59,119 nt of DNA from Prorocentrum cordatum (Eukaryota > Sar > Dinophyceae > Prorocentrales > Prorocentraceae): NCBI GenBank assembly GCA_963575745.1, contig CAUYUJ010005718.1, forward strand, positions 1-59,119. The letters run 5' to 3'. The notes beneath the pieces were generated by a model. That model was not told the origin of the DNA and searched no databases. It saw only the letters and a program-made list of their open reading frames with translations. Within the stretch, counting starts at the first letter, position 1. Each line of letters begins with the position of its first letter. Below are positions 12,481-22,539 of this stretch, in pieces. A program made the position numbers and the translations under genes.

Positions 12481-13480
12481 GACAATATATAATGTGGAAC
12501 AGAATTTCAGAGAACGAAGCGAATATAGACCTCTGAAGATGACTCTAACAAAACAAACGAACAGTTTTTTAATCGAGCTCGAGTATGAAACCGAGTTCGG
12601 ACCTCTGAATGCGACAGGCGGACGCGTCTGACGGATGGATTGCTCTGACCAGCTCTGCAGCCCCCATACAGCCTGAGTTAAGTGCAGAAAACCGAGAGCA
12701 CCTCTCAGGATGACTCGAATAATACAACAGTTTCGCGGAGCTCGTTCGCAGACCGAGTTCCGAGCTCTCGTTTCGACGAACGGACGCGCCTGATGTCTCG
12801 AAATCCATTCCTGTGACCAGCAGCACAGTAGCCCTCCCCCAGCACGATTTGAGTACAGAAAACCGAGAGCACTTCTCAAGATGACTCGAACAATACCAAT
12901 AGATAGGCGAACCTAGCTCGGAGAGCAGGCCGAGTTCAGAGCTCTTGATTCATCAGACGAACGCGCCTGGTAATTCTCAATCGATTTCTGTGCTTATGAG
13001 CTCTGTGGCTGCCCTACAGATCGAGTTGAATACGAAAAATCGAGAGCGTCTGCTAGAATGACTCGAATAATACGAATAGGTTTGCGACCCTAGCTCGGCT
13101 AGCAGACCGAGTTCAGACCTCTGGATTCAACAGGAGAACGCGCCTGATGATTCTGAATGCATTAGCTGTGCTTACCAGCTCTGTAAGTGTCCTGAAGCTC
13201 GAGTTATCTTGAGAAAACCGACGGCGCGTATCAAGATGACTCGAAACGGCTGTTCCCGCCTGCCTGCTTTTTGGCCTTCAAAGTGACCCGATCGAGCTCA
13301 GATCAAGATGGCAAGCGGGAATAAGATCGAATATCATGGGAAGAAATACTAGAGCTCTAACGAATGGTCAAATTTTGAGAACAAAATTTTCAACCGACCA
13401 AAAGTCAGCAAAAGGTCCGTCGAGATTTTTCTTGCCAACTAGCTCTCCAGCTCCCCGGAATTACTCTTAAGCTTCCAGCA

Positions 13481-13537
13481 ACTGGCGCCGGCGGTGAACC
13501 GTCAACCTGGTCACCGCCGGGCACCTCGTAGAGCTCC
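13481..13537. repeat. Hairpin element copy 12, with a compensated stem
   Basis: The arms are GGCGGTGA and TCACCGCC: both sides have changed relative to the common GGCGGTAA/TTACCGCC, so the pair is kept. The end is cacctcgtagagctcc. Confidence 0.85.
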
Positions 13538-14295
13538 TTTCACGCGTAAGAGTGCTCGGAGTCGAAGAAGAGAGCTTCTGGAAGGATTTCTCGAAAAGGG
13601 GAAAATATTTTTTTCGCGTCGACATGAAGATGGTTCCTCCAACACAAGTGTTTTGATAGTAAAATTGCGCCTACTGAGCTCATACTAAGACAGAGAGATC
13701 CTCATAGTCGTTTACAGGTGCGAAAAATTTGCTTTCTCAAAATGAATTGTCAAATATCTTTCAAAAAATTGTAAAATCACCAAAAAATTACCACTTTGTC
13801 CTTTCTGGCCGGGTCGGCCAACTAGCTCCACCCCGCGCCGGAATTCCTCTAGCTCATCGATGCCGAAGAGCTCTACGAGGTACGAGTATCAAGTTGACTC
13901 GAATAATACAAACAGGTTTGCGGACCTAGCTCGGCTGACAGACCGAGTTCAGACATCTGGGTTCAACAGGCGCACGCGCATGATCATTCTGCATGCGTTA
14001 GCTGTGCTTACCAGCTCTGTAGCTGCCCTACAGCTCGAGTTATGTTCAGAAAACCGTCAGCGCATGTGAAGATGACTCGAAACGGCCGATCCCGCCAGAG
14101 TGCTTTTTGGCCTTCAAAGTTACCCGATCGAACTAAGATCAAGATGGAGAGCGGGAATAAGATCGAATATCACGGGAAAAAATACTAGAGCTCTAACGAA
14201 TGTTCAAATTTCGAGAACGAAATTTTCAACCGAGCAAAAGTCAGCAAAAGTTCCGTCGAGATTTTTCTTGCCAACTAGCTCTCCAGCGCGCCGGA

Positions 14296-14353
14296 ACTGG
14301 GAACCGGCAGGAAAACCGTCAGCCAGGTTACCGCCGGGACCCTCGTAGAACTA
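14296..14353. repeat. Hairpin element copy 13, degenerate
   Basis: actgggaaccggcaggaaaa followed by ggttaccgccggga. The left arm has lost most pairing, so this is the most decayed copy. Confidence 0.7.
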
Positions 14354-14636
14354 TGTTCTCACACCGCGCTGCTCAGAACACAGGGGGTAAGCTTCTGGAG
14401 TGAGAAACGAAAAAATCGAAAAATCACGTTTTTCTCTTTTTATCGAACGTCGGTTCCCCCAAGTGTTTTGATAGAAATACTGCACCTATGGACCTGAAAA
14501 TTTTACTGGCAGACGCGTCTGAACCCACTACAGGTGCGAAAAATCTGCTTTCTCAAAATGAATTGTCAAATATCTTTCAAATATCCGCAAAACCACCCAA
14601 AAGTTGTCACATTGTCCGCCTCGGCCGGGTCGGCCA

Positions 14637-14697
14637 ACTGGGCGCCGGCGGTAAACCGTCAACCTTTCTTACCGCCGGGGGACTCGTAGAGCTTCCT
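14637..14697. repeat. Hairpin element copy 14
   Basis: Full-length copy, only 340 bp after copy 13. It is the last one in the array; 14.7-17.0 kb has monomers and tails but no further GGCGGTAA hairpin. Confidence 0.85.
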
Positions 14698-17029
14698 GAC
14701 AGTATATAGTGTGGGAAAAAAATCCAGAGAACGACTAGTTTTCAGCCCAAGCGATTTCAGACCTCTCAAGATGACCCTAACAAAAAAAACAAACAGTTTC
14801 GCAACCCAGTTCGAGTATCAGACCGAGTTCAGACCTCTCAATGCGACAAGCGGACGCATCTGATGTCTGCGAATCGACTCATGTGATTACCAGCCCTGCA
14901 GCCCCCCTACAGCCCGAGTTAAGTGCAGAAAACCGACAGCATCTCTCAGGATGACTCGAATAATACAATAGTTTCGCGGACCTGTTTCGAGCAGCAGACC
15001 AAGTTCTGAGCCCTCGAATCGACCAACGAACGCGCCTGATGTGTGCAAATCGATTGAGTGCAGAAATTCAGAGCACTTTTCACGATGATTCGGACAATAC
15101 GAATAGTTTCGCGAACCTAGCTCGGGCAGCAGGCCGAGTTCAGAGCTCTGGATTCGACAGACAAACGCGCCCGATAATTCTCAATCGATTTCTGTGACTA
15201 TAGGCTCTGTAACGGTCCTACAGCTCGAGTTAAGTACAGAAAACCGAAAGTGTTTGTCAAGATGACTCGAATAATGCGAATAGATTTGCGAACCTAGCTC
15301 GGCTAGCTGACCGAGTTCAGACCTATGGAGTCAAGGAGCGAACGCGCCTGATGATTCTGAATGCGATGGATGTACTTACCAGCTCTGTAGCTGCCCTGCA
15401 GCTCGAATTAAGTACCAAATACCCACCACGCGTATCAAGTTGACTCGAATAATACGAATAGCTTTGCGGATCTAACTCGGCTAGCAGACCGAGTTCAGAC
15501 CTATGGATTCAACAGGCGAACGCGTCTGATGATTCTGAGTGCGATAGGCGTGCTTATCAGCACTGTACCTGCCCTACAGCTCGAGTTCAGTAGAAAATAC
15601 CGACAACGCGTATCAAGTTGACTCGAATAATACGAATAGGTTTGCGGAGCTAGCTCGGCTAACAGACCGAGTTCAGACCTATGGATTCAACAGGCGAACG
15701 CGCCTGATGATTCTGAGTGCGATAGGCGTGCTTACCAGCACTGTAGCTGCCCTACAGCTCGAGTTAAGTAGAAAATACCGACAACGCGTATCAAGGTGAC
15801 TCGAAACAGCCGATCCCGCCGGGACGCTTTTTGGCAGTAAAAGGTACCCGATCGAGCTGAGATCAAGATGGCGAGCGGGAATAAGATCGAATATCACGGG
15901 AAAAAATACTAGAGCTCAAACGAATTGTTGAATTTCGAGAACAAATTTTTCAACCGACCAAAAGTCATCAAAAGGACCGTCGAGATTTTTCTTGTCAACT
16001 AGCTCTCCAGCGCTCCGGAATTACTCTTAAGCTTCCAGCAATAACTTGCTAAGGGAAGCTCTACGAGTTATTTTGAGAACAAAATTTTCAACCGAGCAAA
16101 AGTTGTCAAAAGTTCAGTTCTTTTTTTCCGAGCCAACTAGCTCTCCAGCGCGCCGGAATTACTCTTAGCTTCCAGCTATAACTAGCTAAGGGAAGCTCTA
16201 CGAGTTACTTCTCAAGATGATTCGGAGAATACCAATAGTTTCGCGAGCCTAGCTCGGGCAGCAGGCCGAGTTCAGAGCTTTCGGTTCAATAGACGAACGC
16301 GACTGATGATTCCCCATCGATGTCTGTGACAATGAGCCCTGTAGCTGCTCTACAGCTCGAGTTAAGTACAGAAAATCGAGAGCGTCTGCTAAGACGACTC
16401 GAACAATACGAATAGGTTTGCGGACCTAGCTCGGCTAGCAGATCGAGTTCAGACCTCTGGATTCGACAGGCGAACGCGCCTGATAATTCTGAATGCGATG
16501 GATGTGCTTACCAGCTCTTTAGCTGCCCTACAGCTCGAGTTAAGTGCAGAAAACCGAGAGCGTATGTCAAGACGAATCGAATAATACGAATAGGTTTGCG
16601 GACCTAGCTCGGCTAGCAGACCGAGTTCAGACCTCTGGATTCAACAGCCGAACGCGTCTGATCATTCTGAATGCGATAGGTGTGCTTACCAGCTCTGTAG
16701 CTGCCCTACAGCTCAAGTTAAGGACAAAATACCGACAACGCGTATCAAGATGACTCGAAACGGCCGTTCCCGCCGGGACGCTTTTTGGCCTTCAAAGTTA
16801 CCCGATCGAGCTGAGATCAAGATGGCGAGCGGGAATAAGATCGAATATGACGGGAAAAAATACTAGAGCTCAAACGAATTGTTGAATTTCGAGAACAAAA
16901 TTTTGAACCGACCAAAAGTCACCAAAAGGTCCGTCGAGATTTGCCTTGCCAACTAGCTCTCCAGCGCTCCGGAATTACTCTCAAGCTTCCAGCAACTTGG
17001 TAGCGTCCAAAACCCGGATAGCAAAGAGG

Positions 17030-17400
17030 CACTCACACAAACGAGCACACGCACATAAGCACGCACACGCGAACACACACATACAAACCCACATACATAC
17101 ACAAGAACACACACATACGCCAGCATGCTCAGCACACACACGCACACATACACACACACGCACACACAACACATCCACACGCGAAGGTCGACACACGCGC
17201 AGACGCGCACACACAAGCACACAGTACATCTCACATACACACACAGACGCGCAAACGCACACGGATCACACAAGCACATACACACACGGGGGCACACACG
17301 AACACCCACACGCACGCACGCACACACACACGCACGCACACCCCACGCACACAGACGCACGCGCAAACTCCCAAGGAAAAACTCGCACTGACGATCACAC
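17030..17400. repeat. CA/ACACGC-type microsatellite
   Basis: Degenerate runs of cacaca, cacgca and acacac with scattered interruptions. Antisense frames read as cysteine/valine repeats and are not genes. This starts the microsatellite/GC-block array that runs to 30.3 kb. Confidence 0.9.
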
Positions 17401-17590
17401 GATGACGCCCCCACCGCAGCCACCTCAGCGCCCCCCCCCCCGCGCTCAACCGCATCCAGGGGAAAACGCGCACTGACGATCACGCGATGACGCACCCACC
17501 GCAGCCACCTCAGCGCCCCCCCCCCCCGGCGCTCAACTGCCGCCCCCACGCGCCCCCGCCCTCCCCGCCGGCGCTCCGGAGGGGGGAGGC
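17386..17590. repeat. GC-rich block, left part, with a ~80-bp duplication
   Basis: The segment gacgatcacNcgatgacgc followed by a cccaccgcagccacctcagc run occurs twice (about 17391 and 17475). It is followed by the block consensus cgcccccgccctccccgccg gcgctccgga up to ggaggc at 17590, where retrotransposon 1 begins. The rest of the block lies beyond the element, from 22009. Confidence 0.8.
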
Positions 17591-17599
17591 TTGGCTTGG

Positions 17600-17650
17600 C
17601 TTGGAGTCGACTGAAGCGGGCTCTCAGAGCCCAGTCGCAGTGTCCACACG
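17600..17650 (-). other. Retrotransposon 1 3' stem-loop and tail
   Basis: On the plus strand, gggctctcagagccc at 17618-17632 forms a 6-bp stem with a 3-nt loop. It is followed by agtcgcagtgtcc, identical in element 2. Between the hairpin and the junction lie repeats of ttggc (minus-strand CCAAG units). A terminal stem-loop plus short tandem tail is known as the RT recognition site in several LINE families; that role is inferred here. Confidence 0.7.
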
Positions 17651-17723
17651 GCAGCGTCAGCTGTTACAATTCCGCCTGTACAGTATAAAGCGCGAAGCGC
17701 TTATATATACAGAAGCACAGGCA

Positions 17724-18329
17724 TCAACATGACAAGAGACGGCAGACACGCGCAAGACGAGCTGTGGCTGCAAGCAGCCGTTCCGCGGCACTCAGTTCAG
17801 CTTGAGTAACTGTGCAAGCATCGCTCAAACACCAGGCTTCTCTGTACACCTCTGTCCAAACACAGTCGTTAGTATTTGTCCGAAACCCGATATCGAGCCA
17901 GCAGCCACACCCAACTCCTAAGGCCGAGACGCCACCATCCCAGGCACCCCGAATGGCAACGACATTCATCGTGTTAGTAAATATAGAATCGTACGACTCT
18001 TTGATATAAGTTTGGCCCTCGCGGGCCTCATGTGTCAGTCTGTCAGCTCTCTCATTATTCTCCCTAAAGATATGCTTCACAATGTCACGTCCCTTCATAG
18101 GTGGTCTCCCCCCCTCCTGCACACATACATTGTATAACCGATCCTGCAAATTGGCTACTCGTTTGCGATAATCCACCTGTTCACATGCCCACACACCGTT
18201 GATCCACGACACAATCAGCAGACTATCACCGCAGATCTCCACAGGTAGTCCAGGAGTGGTAAAATCCCAGACCGTCTCACGCATGTACGATAATGCAATC
18301 CGTTTGCTGAGTCTCAAGGCTGAAAATAT
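17724..18329 (-). CDS. Retrotransposon 1 RNase H region (permuted motif order)
   Basis: The frame lies -1 relative to the RT frame, which stops at 18314-18316, so in this copy the domain is separated from RT. It reads, in order: GDSLLIVSW (the third catalytic Asp motif of canonical RNase H), then FRENNERADRLTHEA (the fourth Asp motif), then GAWDGG..GVGCGCW (the first Asp strand), then TQAELSAAE (the Glu helix). Canonical RNase H runs Asp10-Glu48-Asp70-Asp134, so the halves are swapped. There is no ATG near the start; it is a continuation of the RT polyprotein broken by the frame change. Element 2 has the same order in one uninterrupted frame, plus about 35 lysine/glutamate-rich linker residues missing here. 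Ends shortly after the Glu helix. Confidence 0.8.
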   Translation of the reverse strand: MFSALRLSKRIALSYMRETVWDFTTPGLPVEICGDSLLIVSWINGVWACEQVDYRKRVANLQDRLYNVCVQEGGRPPMKGRDIVKHIFRENNERADRLTHEAREGQTYIKESYDSIFTNTMNVVAIRGAWDGGVSALGVGCGCWLDIGFRTNTNDCVWTEVYREAWCLSDACTVTQAELSAAERLLAATARLARVCRLLSC

Positions 18330-21300
18330 TTGTGCATATGCTCGGCCGCCGCCACGACAGCCCAGGTGAAAAAGTCACTATGAAGCATGCAGTCCCACCA
18401 GTCATCACCAAAGAACTGCTGTAGTGGGTACTGCCATGTACGCTGAGCCGTCACTTCCCTCCCCATTTTCCTCCTCCTCATATCCCCTTCCTCCCGACGA
18501 ATACGCGTGGAAGCATGTGCATGGAAAAATGCGGCAGCTCGATCACGCATGTTATCCCATTGCTTAGGGAAGGCCATCATAGCAAATCTCGCATCATACC
18601 AGCAACGATCGTGGCAGTTATACACAGGCACAGATTGGATAAAATTTGACAAATCCTTGGCAACATTCCAGCATGCTAACAACAAACGCTGTGGCAGTGG
18701 CATAAAACCTGCCTCCTGAAACAATGTTCTGCTTCTCCTTCTCCGACGCAGCTCGTAGTCCTGAATAGACTCCTCTGGCAGTCTCCTCGTGGCCACAATT
18801 TGAAGCAAGCATTGGCCCTCAAAGCGGTGGATGTCCTCAAGACTGCTGTCGTCCAACGTGAGATTCTCTCCTCCATACAGTATCTGTGATTGAATCCGTT
18901 CCGTGTACCTCTGAAACTTAGCGTTGATAGGTACAGATCTGGCCCCATAGTAAGCTTTCTGTGAATAGAAAGCCCTCCTTGCAGCATCCAGTCGATAAGC
19001 CAGATCCTCATGAGAATGTGCACGATAGTCGGTGGTAATGAATACACCCAGCAGCACCGTAGACGTCACACGAGATAAACGAAATGTCTGAAATTCGTTG
19101 GTCGTCGATGAGATCTGAATATTATGTGCCTGTGAGATCGTACCATCCTGTTCACATGTAACATCCTGTCCAAATACAAGGTATTCGCCAAGCACAGGGA
19201 TGGGAGCGGCATCAGCTTGAATGGGCTTCCATTCCATGCCGTGTCGCACAAGAGAGTGTGTGAGCTGCGAAAGCATCTCTGTAAGTTGCGATTCGCTTTG
19301 AGCCAGTACTACCACGTTATCGGCCCAGACCATGTGGTTGACCGTATGTTGAACCGTCGTACTCCATTTTTCCCCTACAATCTCGCATCTGTAACCGTAC
19401 CCCAAGACATCCCATGTATGAAACGTCGCACTCCACATGTGGGCAGCAATAAGGTTGAAAGCCAGTGGCCCTTCTGGACCTCCAGTTCTAATATTCACAT
19501 CCCAAGAGAATCCCTCAATACTCAGACCCTCACCTGTGACCTCACAACTCCCATAGAGTACAGCCTCCAGAAGGGGTATCTGAAACTGCAGAGGTACCTG
19601 ACTCCATTGAAGGGCCTCACGGAGTTTCCCCACAGTGGCATGGTCGAAGGCCCTACGAATATCACAGATAGCAACGTGCAGTTGTTGATCACGCCATTTG
19701 GACGCATGTTGGCCTATATTTTTGAGGGCCGCAGTGATTTCGAAAGTCTTGCGATTGCGCTGGAATCCGTAGAGGCCCAAACGACGTAGTACACCCGAAG
19801 ACTCCACAGACTCCTCAATCATACACACGAGCGTGCTGACATACCAACGTGCAATGGCATTGAGCAAGCACAGGAACCTGCAGTCGGACATGTTACCAGT
19901 GAGGGTCTTCTTCGGCATAACACAAACAAGGATCTCACGCCAACTTTCAGGGTATGGGATCACACCCCTAAAGACCTGGTCAAAGATAGTGTGCATCTTA
20001 TTCAGAGAGGCCCATGGTATTTTCTTCAATATCTCGCACGGCACACCGTCCCGTCCTGTCGCCCTGGACGATCGGAGCCGACTCCGAGCACGCAAGAACG
20101 TGCTGAATGGCAAATTCGAGGCCGGCATCATGTTGGCCTCCCGTCGCAGCTCCTGCAACAGGCGACTGTTGGCCGAACGTGCCTCAAGAGATGAGAACTG
20201 CTCCTGACAAGTACGATGTATGATCCTCTCCCACTGCTGTCTATCCTCCGTCCCTCCCAGATTGTGTAGTGTGTTACGTACACGTCTGCGCACGGGCGGA
20301 ATCTGCCACTCCAGACGAGCACGGCGGTATTGTCTCCGCAGGGCGTTGAGCTGACGTGTCAGCTCACGCCTCTCAGGACTCTGTCCCGGCGGCAAAGCAC
20401 GACGCCGTTCAAGCAACGGCTGGAGTCCTGACGGTCGAACGGGAGGTTTACGAGCGGCATCCCTGGTCTGAAAAGCAACTCCCTGGGTAAAACTGTTCAC
20501 GAGTCCAGAAGCCAAACCACGAAAGTCCCGAGGAGTACCACATCCAGGACCGTCGTCGTCGCAGGTCTTTGTCTCGTAAGGTCTACCATTGGGGGTCCCT
20601 TTGAGGCCCATGTCATCATCATCACCGTCACCCTGGAAATCCTGAATCCGTTCCATCATCTCATCACATTGTGTACGTGCGATGTTCTCGTCATACCATG
20701 TACTCGGCGTGTAACCTACCAACTGCACCCGTGGTCTATAACATGCGTTCCAAAATCTGTCAGGACTCCCGTGGTCTCTAGCAGAAAGAAAAAGCATCGC
20801 ATGGTCAGACAAGCGGCTGGTAGCCAGCTTACCCCCTCTGTGAAACTCGTATGATACCGTCATCTCCGCTATGTCCCAGCGAAGCGGTATACACATATAG
20901 TCGAGCACAGCGGACCTTGCTGGCACGCGCCCCCTCGCGTAGCCTGTCCACGTCACAGACCTATCTTGAAATGTGTTGGCAGCCTTCAAACCGAACTCCA
21001 TGAGCATACCTATTATCCTCCTCCTCATGTCGTTTTTGATCCTCTCCCTCTCTCTGATCTTAGTACCCTCCTCCGAATAAACCATCCTCCCATCCACACC
21101 ACCGCCCGTGATAGCATATCTAATACCCTTGAATTCCCCACAAGTGTTCCCAGGGAGCTCCACATTGAAATCCCCTGAGATAACCACGCTTGGAGTCCTA
21201 TATTTCCCACTGCATTCTCTAATAATCCGTGTAAGTTCCGCAACCGTTTCGTCACATATAGTCTCAGCATCTTTGACGCTCTCATCAGGAAGATAAACGC

Positions 21301-21613
21301 TCGCAAAGATAATTGGGTGGTTTTTCTTGCCCAAGACAGCCACGACCAGCCTAGATTGTGTAGTGATAATGTCCCGAATCTGTCCCTTCCATTGTCCGTT
21401 CATCATAATGGCCGCCTTCCCATCCTTTGATGGGAAAACACTAAACCCCAGGCGTGTGCACTCACTAGATATCAGATGTTGTCCCTCCTGAATAGCAGCT
21501 AGGCCAACATGGGCCAGACAGTGTATTACTTCCGCCGCTCTGCAATTCTTTGCACCAGCCCTTTGACAGTTCCACGTCGCAGCATTTAATTGAAAGAACT
21601 GTCGGGCTCTCTT
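18314..21613 (-). CDS. Retrotransposon 1 endonuclease-reverse transcriptase
   Basis: 1099 codons are open from just after a UGA at 21614-21616. The first ATG is at 21406, but the endonuclease motifs TWNCQRAG (catalytic Asn) and AAIQEG (catalytic Glu) lie before it, so ATG 21406 cannot be the true start. Further on come GDFNVEL and RLSDHA, completing the APE-like (exonuclease-endonuclease-phosphatase) set. RT motifs follow: GRDGVP, ICDIRRAFDHAT (motif A Asp), RTGGPEGPLAFN (motif B) and VWADNVVVL (motif C). Motif C is WADN where most RTs have YADD, so the second Asp is Asn. A C-terminal thumb-like region ends at a TGA. Likely role: target-primed reverse transcription of the element RNA. Confidence 0.9.
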   Translation of the reverse strand, partial: KRARQFFQLNAATWNCQRAGAKNCRAAEVIHCLAHVGLAAIQEGQHLISSECTRLGFSVFPSKDGKAAIMMNGQWKGQIRDIITTQSRLVVAVLGKKNHPIIFASVYLPDESVKDAETICDETVAELTRIIRECSGKYRTPSVVISGDFNVELPGNTCGEFKGIRYAITGGGVDGRMVYSEEGTKIRERERIKNDMRRRIIGMLMEFGLKAANTFQDRSVTWTGYARGRVPARSAVLDYMCIPLRWDIAEMTVSYEFHRGGKLATSRLSDHAMLFLSARDHGSPDRFWNACYRPRVQLVGYTPSTWYDENIARTQCDEMMERIQDFQGDGDDDDMGLKGTPNGRPYETKTCDDDGPGCGTPRDFRGLASGLVNSFTQGVAFQTRDAARKPPVRPSGLQPLLERRRALPPGQSPERRELTRQLNALRRQYRRARLEWQIPPVRRRVRNTLHNLGGTEDRQQWERIIHRTCQEQFSSLEARSANSRLLQELRREANMMPASNLPFSTFLRARSRLRSSRATGRDGVPCEILKKIPWASLNKMHTIFDQVFRGVIPYPESWREILVCVMPKKTLTGNMSDCRFLCLLNAIARWYVSTLVCMIEESVESSGVLRRLGLYGFQRNRKTFEITAALKNIGQHASKWRDQQLHVAICDIRRAFDHATVGKLREALQWSQVPLQFQIPLLEAVLYGSCEVTGEGLSIEGFSWDVNIRTGGPEGPLAFNLIAAHMWSATFHTWDVLGYGYRCEIVGEKWSTTVQHTVNHMVWADNVVVLAQSESQLTEMLSQLTHSLVRHGMEWKPIQADAAPIPVLGEYLVFGQDVTCEQDGTISQAHNIQISSTTNEFQTFRLSRVTSTVLLGVFITTDYRAHSHEDLAYRLDAARRAFYSQKAYYGARSVPINAKFQRYTERIQSQILYGGENLTLDDSSLEDIHRFEGQCLLQIVATRRLPEESIQDYELRRRRRSRTLFQEAGFMPLPQRLLLACWNVAKDLSNFIQSVPVYNCHDRCWYDARFAMMAFPKQWDNMRDRAAAFFHAHASTRIRREEGDMRRRKMGREVTAQRTWQYPLQQFFGDDWWDCMLHSDFFTWAVVAAAEHMHKYFQP

Positions 21614-22008
21614 TCACTGACGATTGTACTCCGTAAGAAATGTATCCTTTGTGATCTGCACACCGTATGTCGTCACAAGGTTCCTCCATGCATCGTCCCA
21701 GAGTTGCCAGCCTGTACCTTCACGAAATTCCCCCAGAGCGAAAGGGCGTTGACCATTCACAGTACAATAGATGGTGCTGACAGGGGGGCCGATCTCAGGA
21801 CGAAGTGACACCGCAGGAATCTGTGCTCGCATAACTGCCATGAAACGGCTCGTAGCTTTGACATGTGGTCTCTTCCATGGTGCACAGTCCACCGAGAAAC
21901 GCAATGAAGTCGGATCTATCTGTTGGGAAAGGCCCTGGATGAGATGTTCAGGCGATGGCATCTGGATTCCTGGGGGGGGAGGTGTACGATTGTGCATCTG
22001 GATTCCTG
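21614..22008 (-). pseudogene. Retrotransposon 1 Gag-like ORF1, C-terminal fragment
   Basis: The open frame ends at UGA 21614-21616 and aligns by eye with the C-terminal third of element 2 ORF1: SQQIDP / DQQIVP, CAPWKRPHVK / DAPPWKRPHIK, EIGPPVSTIY / EMGPPRSSIY. The N-terminal two thirds, including the coiled coil, are missing through 5' truncation. Upstream of 22008 the frame runs into target repeat DNA and is not coding. It is in the same frame as the downstream pol region. Confidence 0.8.
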
Positions 22009-22140
22009 GGAGGGGGGAGGCACCGCCCCATTTTGGGGCCGGCCCTCCCTCCACTCCAACCACTCCGCCCTCGCGGAGCGCCAGAGGGGGGGGGGGCCGG
22101 GGGGGGCGCGCGGACGGCGGCGCCGCCACAGGCGCGCTCG
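22009..22140. repeat. GC-rich block copy adjoining retrotransposon 1
   Basis: Diverged copy of the block: ggaggcaccgccccattttggggcc, ccactccgccctcgcggagcgcc, then G-runs and gcgcgcg. It supplies the right half of the target interrupted by retrotransposon 1. Confidence 0.85.
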
Positions 22141-22360
22141 CCCACACGCACACGAGCGCGCGCACAGACGCACACACGACCACATACAGAAACACGCTCG
22201 AGCGCACTCACATCCACGCGCGCGCACTCACGCGCGCGCGCGCCCACGCGCGCGCACATGCACGCACACACACACACACACACACACAAACGCACGCACA
22301 AACACGCACACACATACCAGACACACGCGCACCCACTCACACAAACAGAATCACACGCAA

Positions 22361-22406
<46 letters not shown>

Positions 22407-22500
22407 GCACACCAGACACACGCGCACCCACGCACGGCAACACACACACACAGACGCAATCGCGAGCATCCGAGAACACCTACGCACAGACGACAACACA
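22140..22500. repeat. CA-type microsatellite
   Basis: acacac/acgcac runs with gcgcgc inserts, including a near-perfect (CA)n at about 22370-22403. No gene; peptide-like frames are repeat artefacts. Confidence 0.9.
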
Positions 22501-22539
22501 GTTACAGACCCATTCCCCGACTGCTCAGCGCACTCTCTC

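Larger units (their letters stand above)
3250..16990. repeat. Satellite array: ~173-bp monomers in a ~1.05-kb higher-order repeat
   Basis: A degenerate monomer of about 173-175 bp recurs throughout. Landmarks, in order, are ctcgaataatacgaatag, cctagctcgg..agcagaccgagttcaga, ggcgaacgcgcctgatgattctgaat, ccagctctgtagctgccctacagctcgagttaagt and gcagaaaaccgag. The agttaagtNcagaaa landmark is seen near 5686, 5858 and 6031, and near 9571, 9749, 9925 and 10099. Groups of about four monomers are followed by a ~300-bp tail (gatcaagatggcgagcggg, aagatcgaatatcacgggaaaaaata, caaaattttcaaccgagcaaaag) and then a hairpin element. Hairpins at 7173, 8354, 9363, 10458, 11507, 12420 and 13481 give a spacing of about 0.9-1.2 kb. 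No gene is supported in these 13.7 kb. Confidence 0.9.
17591..22008 (-). mobile_element. Non-LTR retrotransposon 1, 5'-truncated, flanked by a 13-bp target duplication
   Basis: Read on the minus strand, the element holds the C-terminal part of a Gag-like ORF, an APE-type endonuclease, a reverse transcriptase, an RNase H region in another frame, and a short 3' UTR ending in a stem-loop and a (CCAAG)n tail. The 13-bp string ggaggggggaggc is present at 17578-17590 and again at 22009-22021, as expected for a target-site duplication. The 5' end stops inside ORF1, the usual outcome of incomplete reverse transcription. A small duplication (catctggattcctggg, about 21958 and 21994) marks the truncated 5' junction. 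Related to retrotransposon 2 over its whole length. Confidence 0.9.

Noticed and set aside
3250-14697. Hairpin elements as bacterial-type terminators, riboswitches or CRISPR repeats
   Set aside because: Spacing is about 1 kb, no T-run follows, flanks are satellite, and the organism looks eukaryotic.
18314-18330. Programmed -1 frameshift joining RT and RNase H in element 1
   Set aside because: No canonical slippery heptamer in register, and element 2 encodes both in one frame. A deletion of the linker is simpler.
21406-21406. ATG 21406 as start of retrotransposon 1 pol
   Set aside because: Endonuclease motifs with the catalytic Asn and Glu lie upstream in the same frame, so the functional protein must begin earlier.
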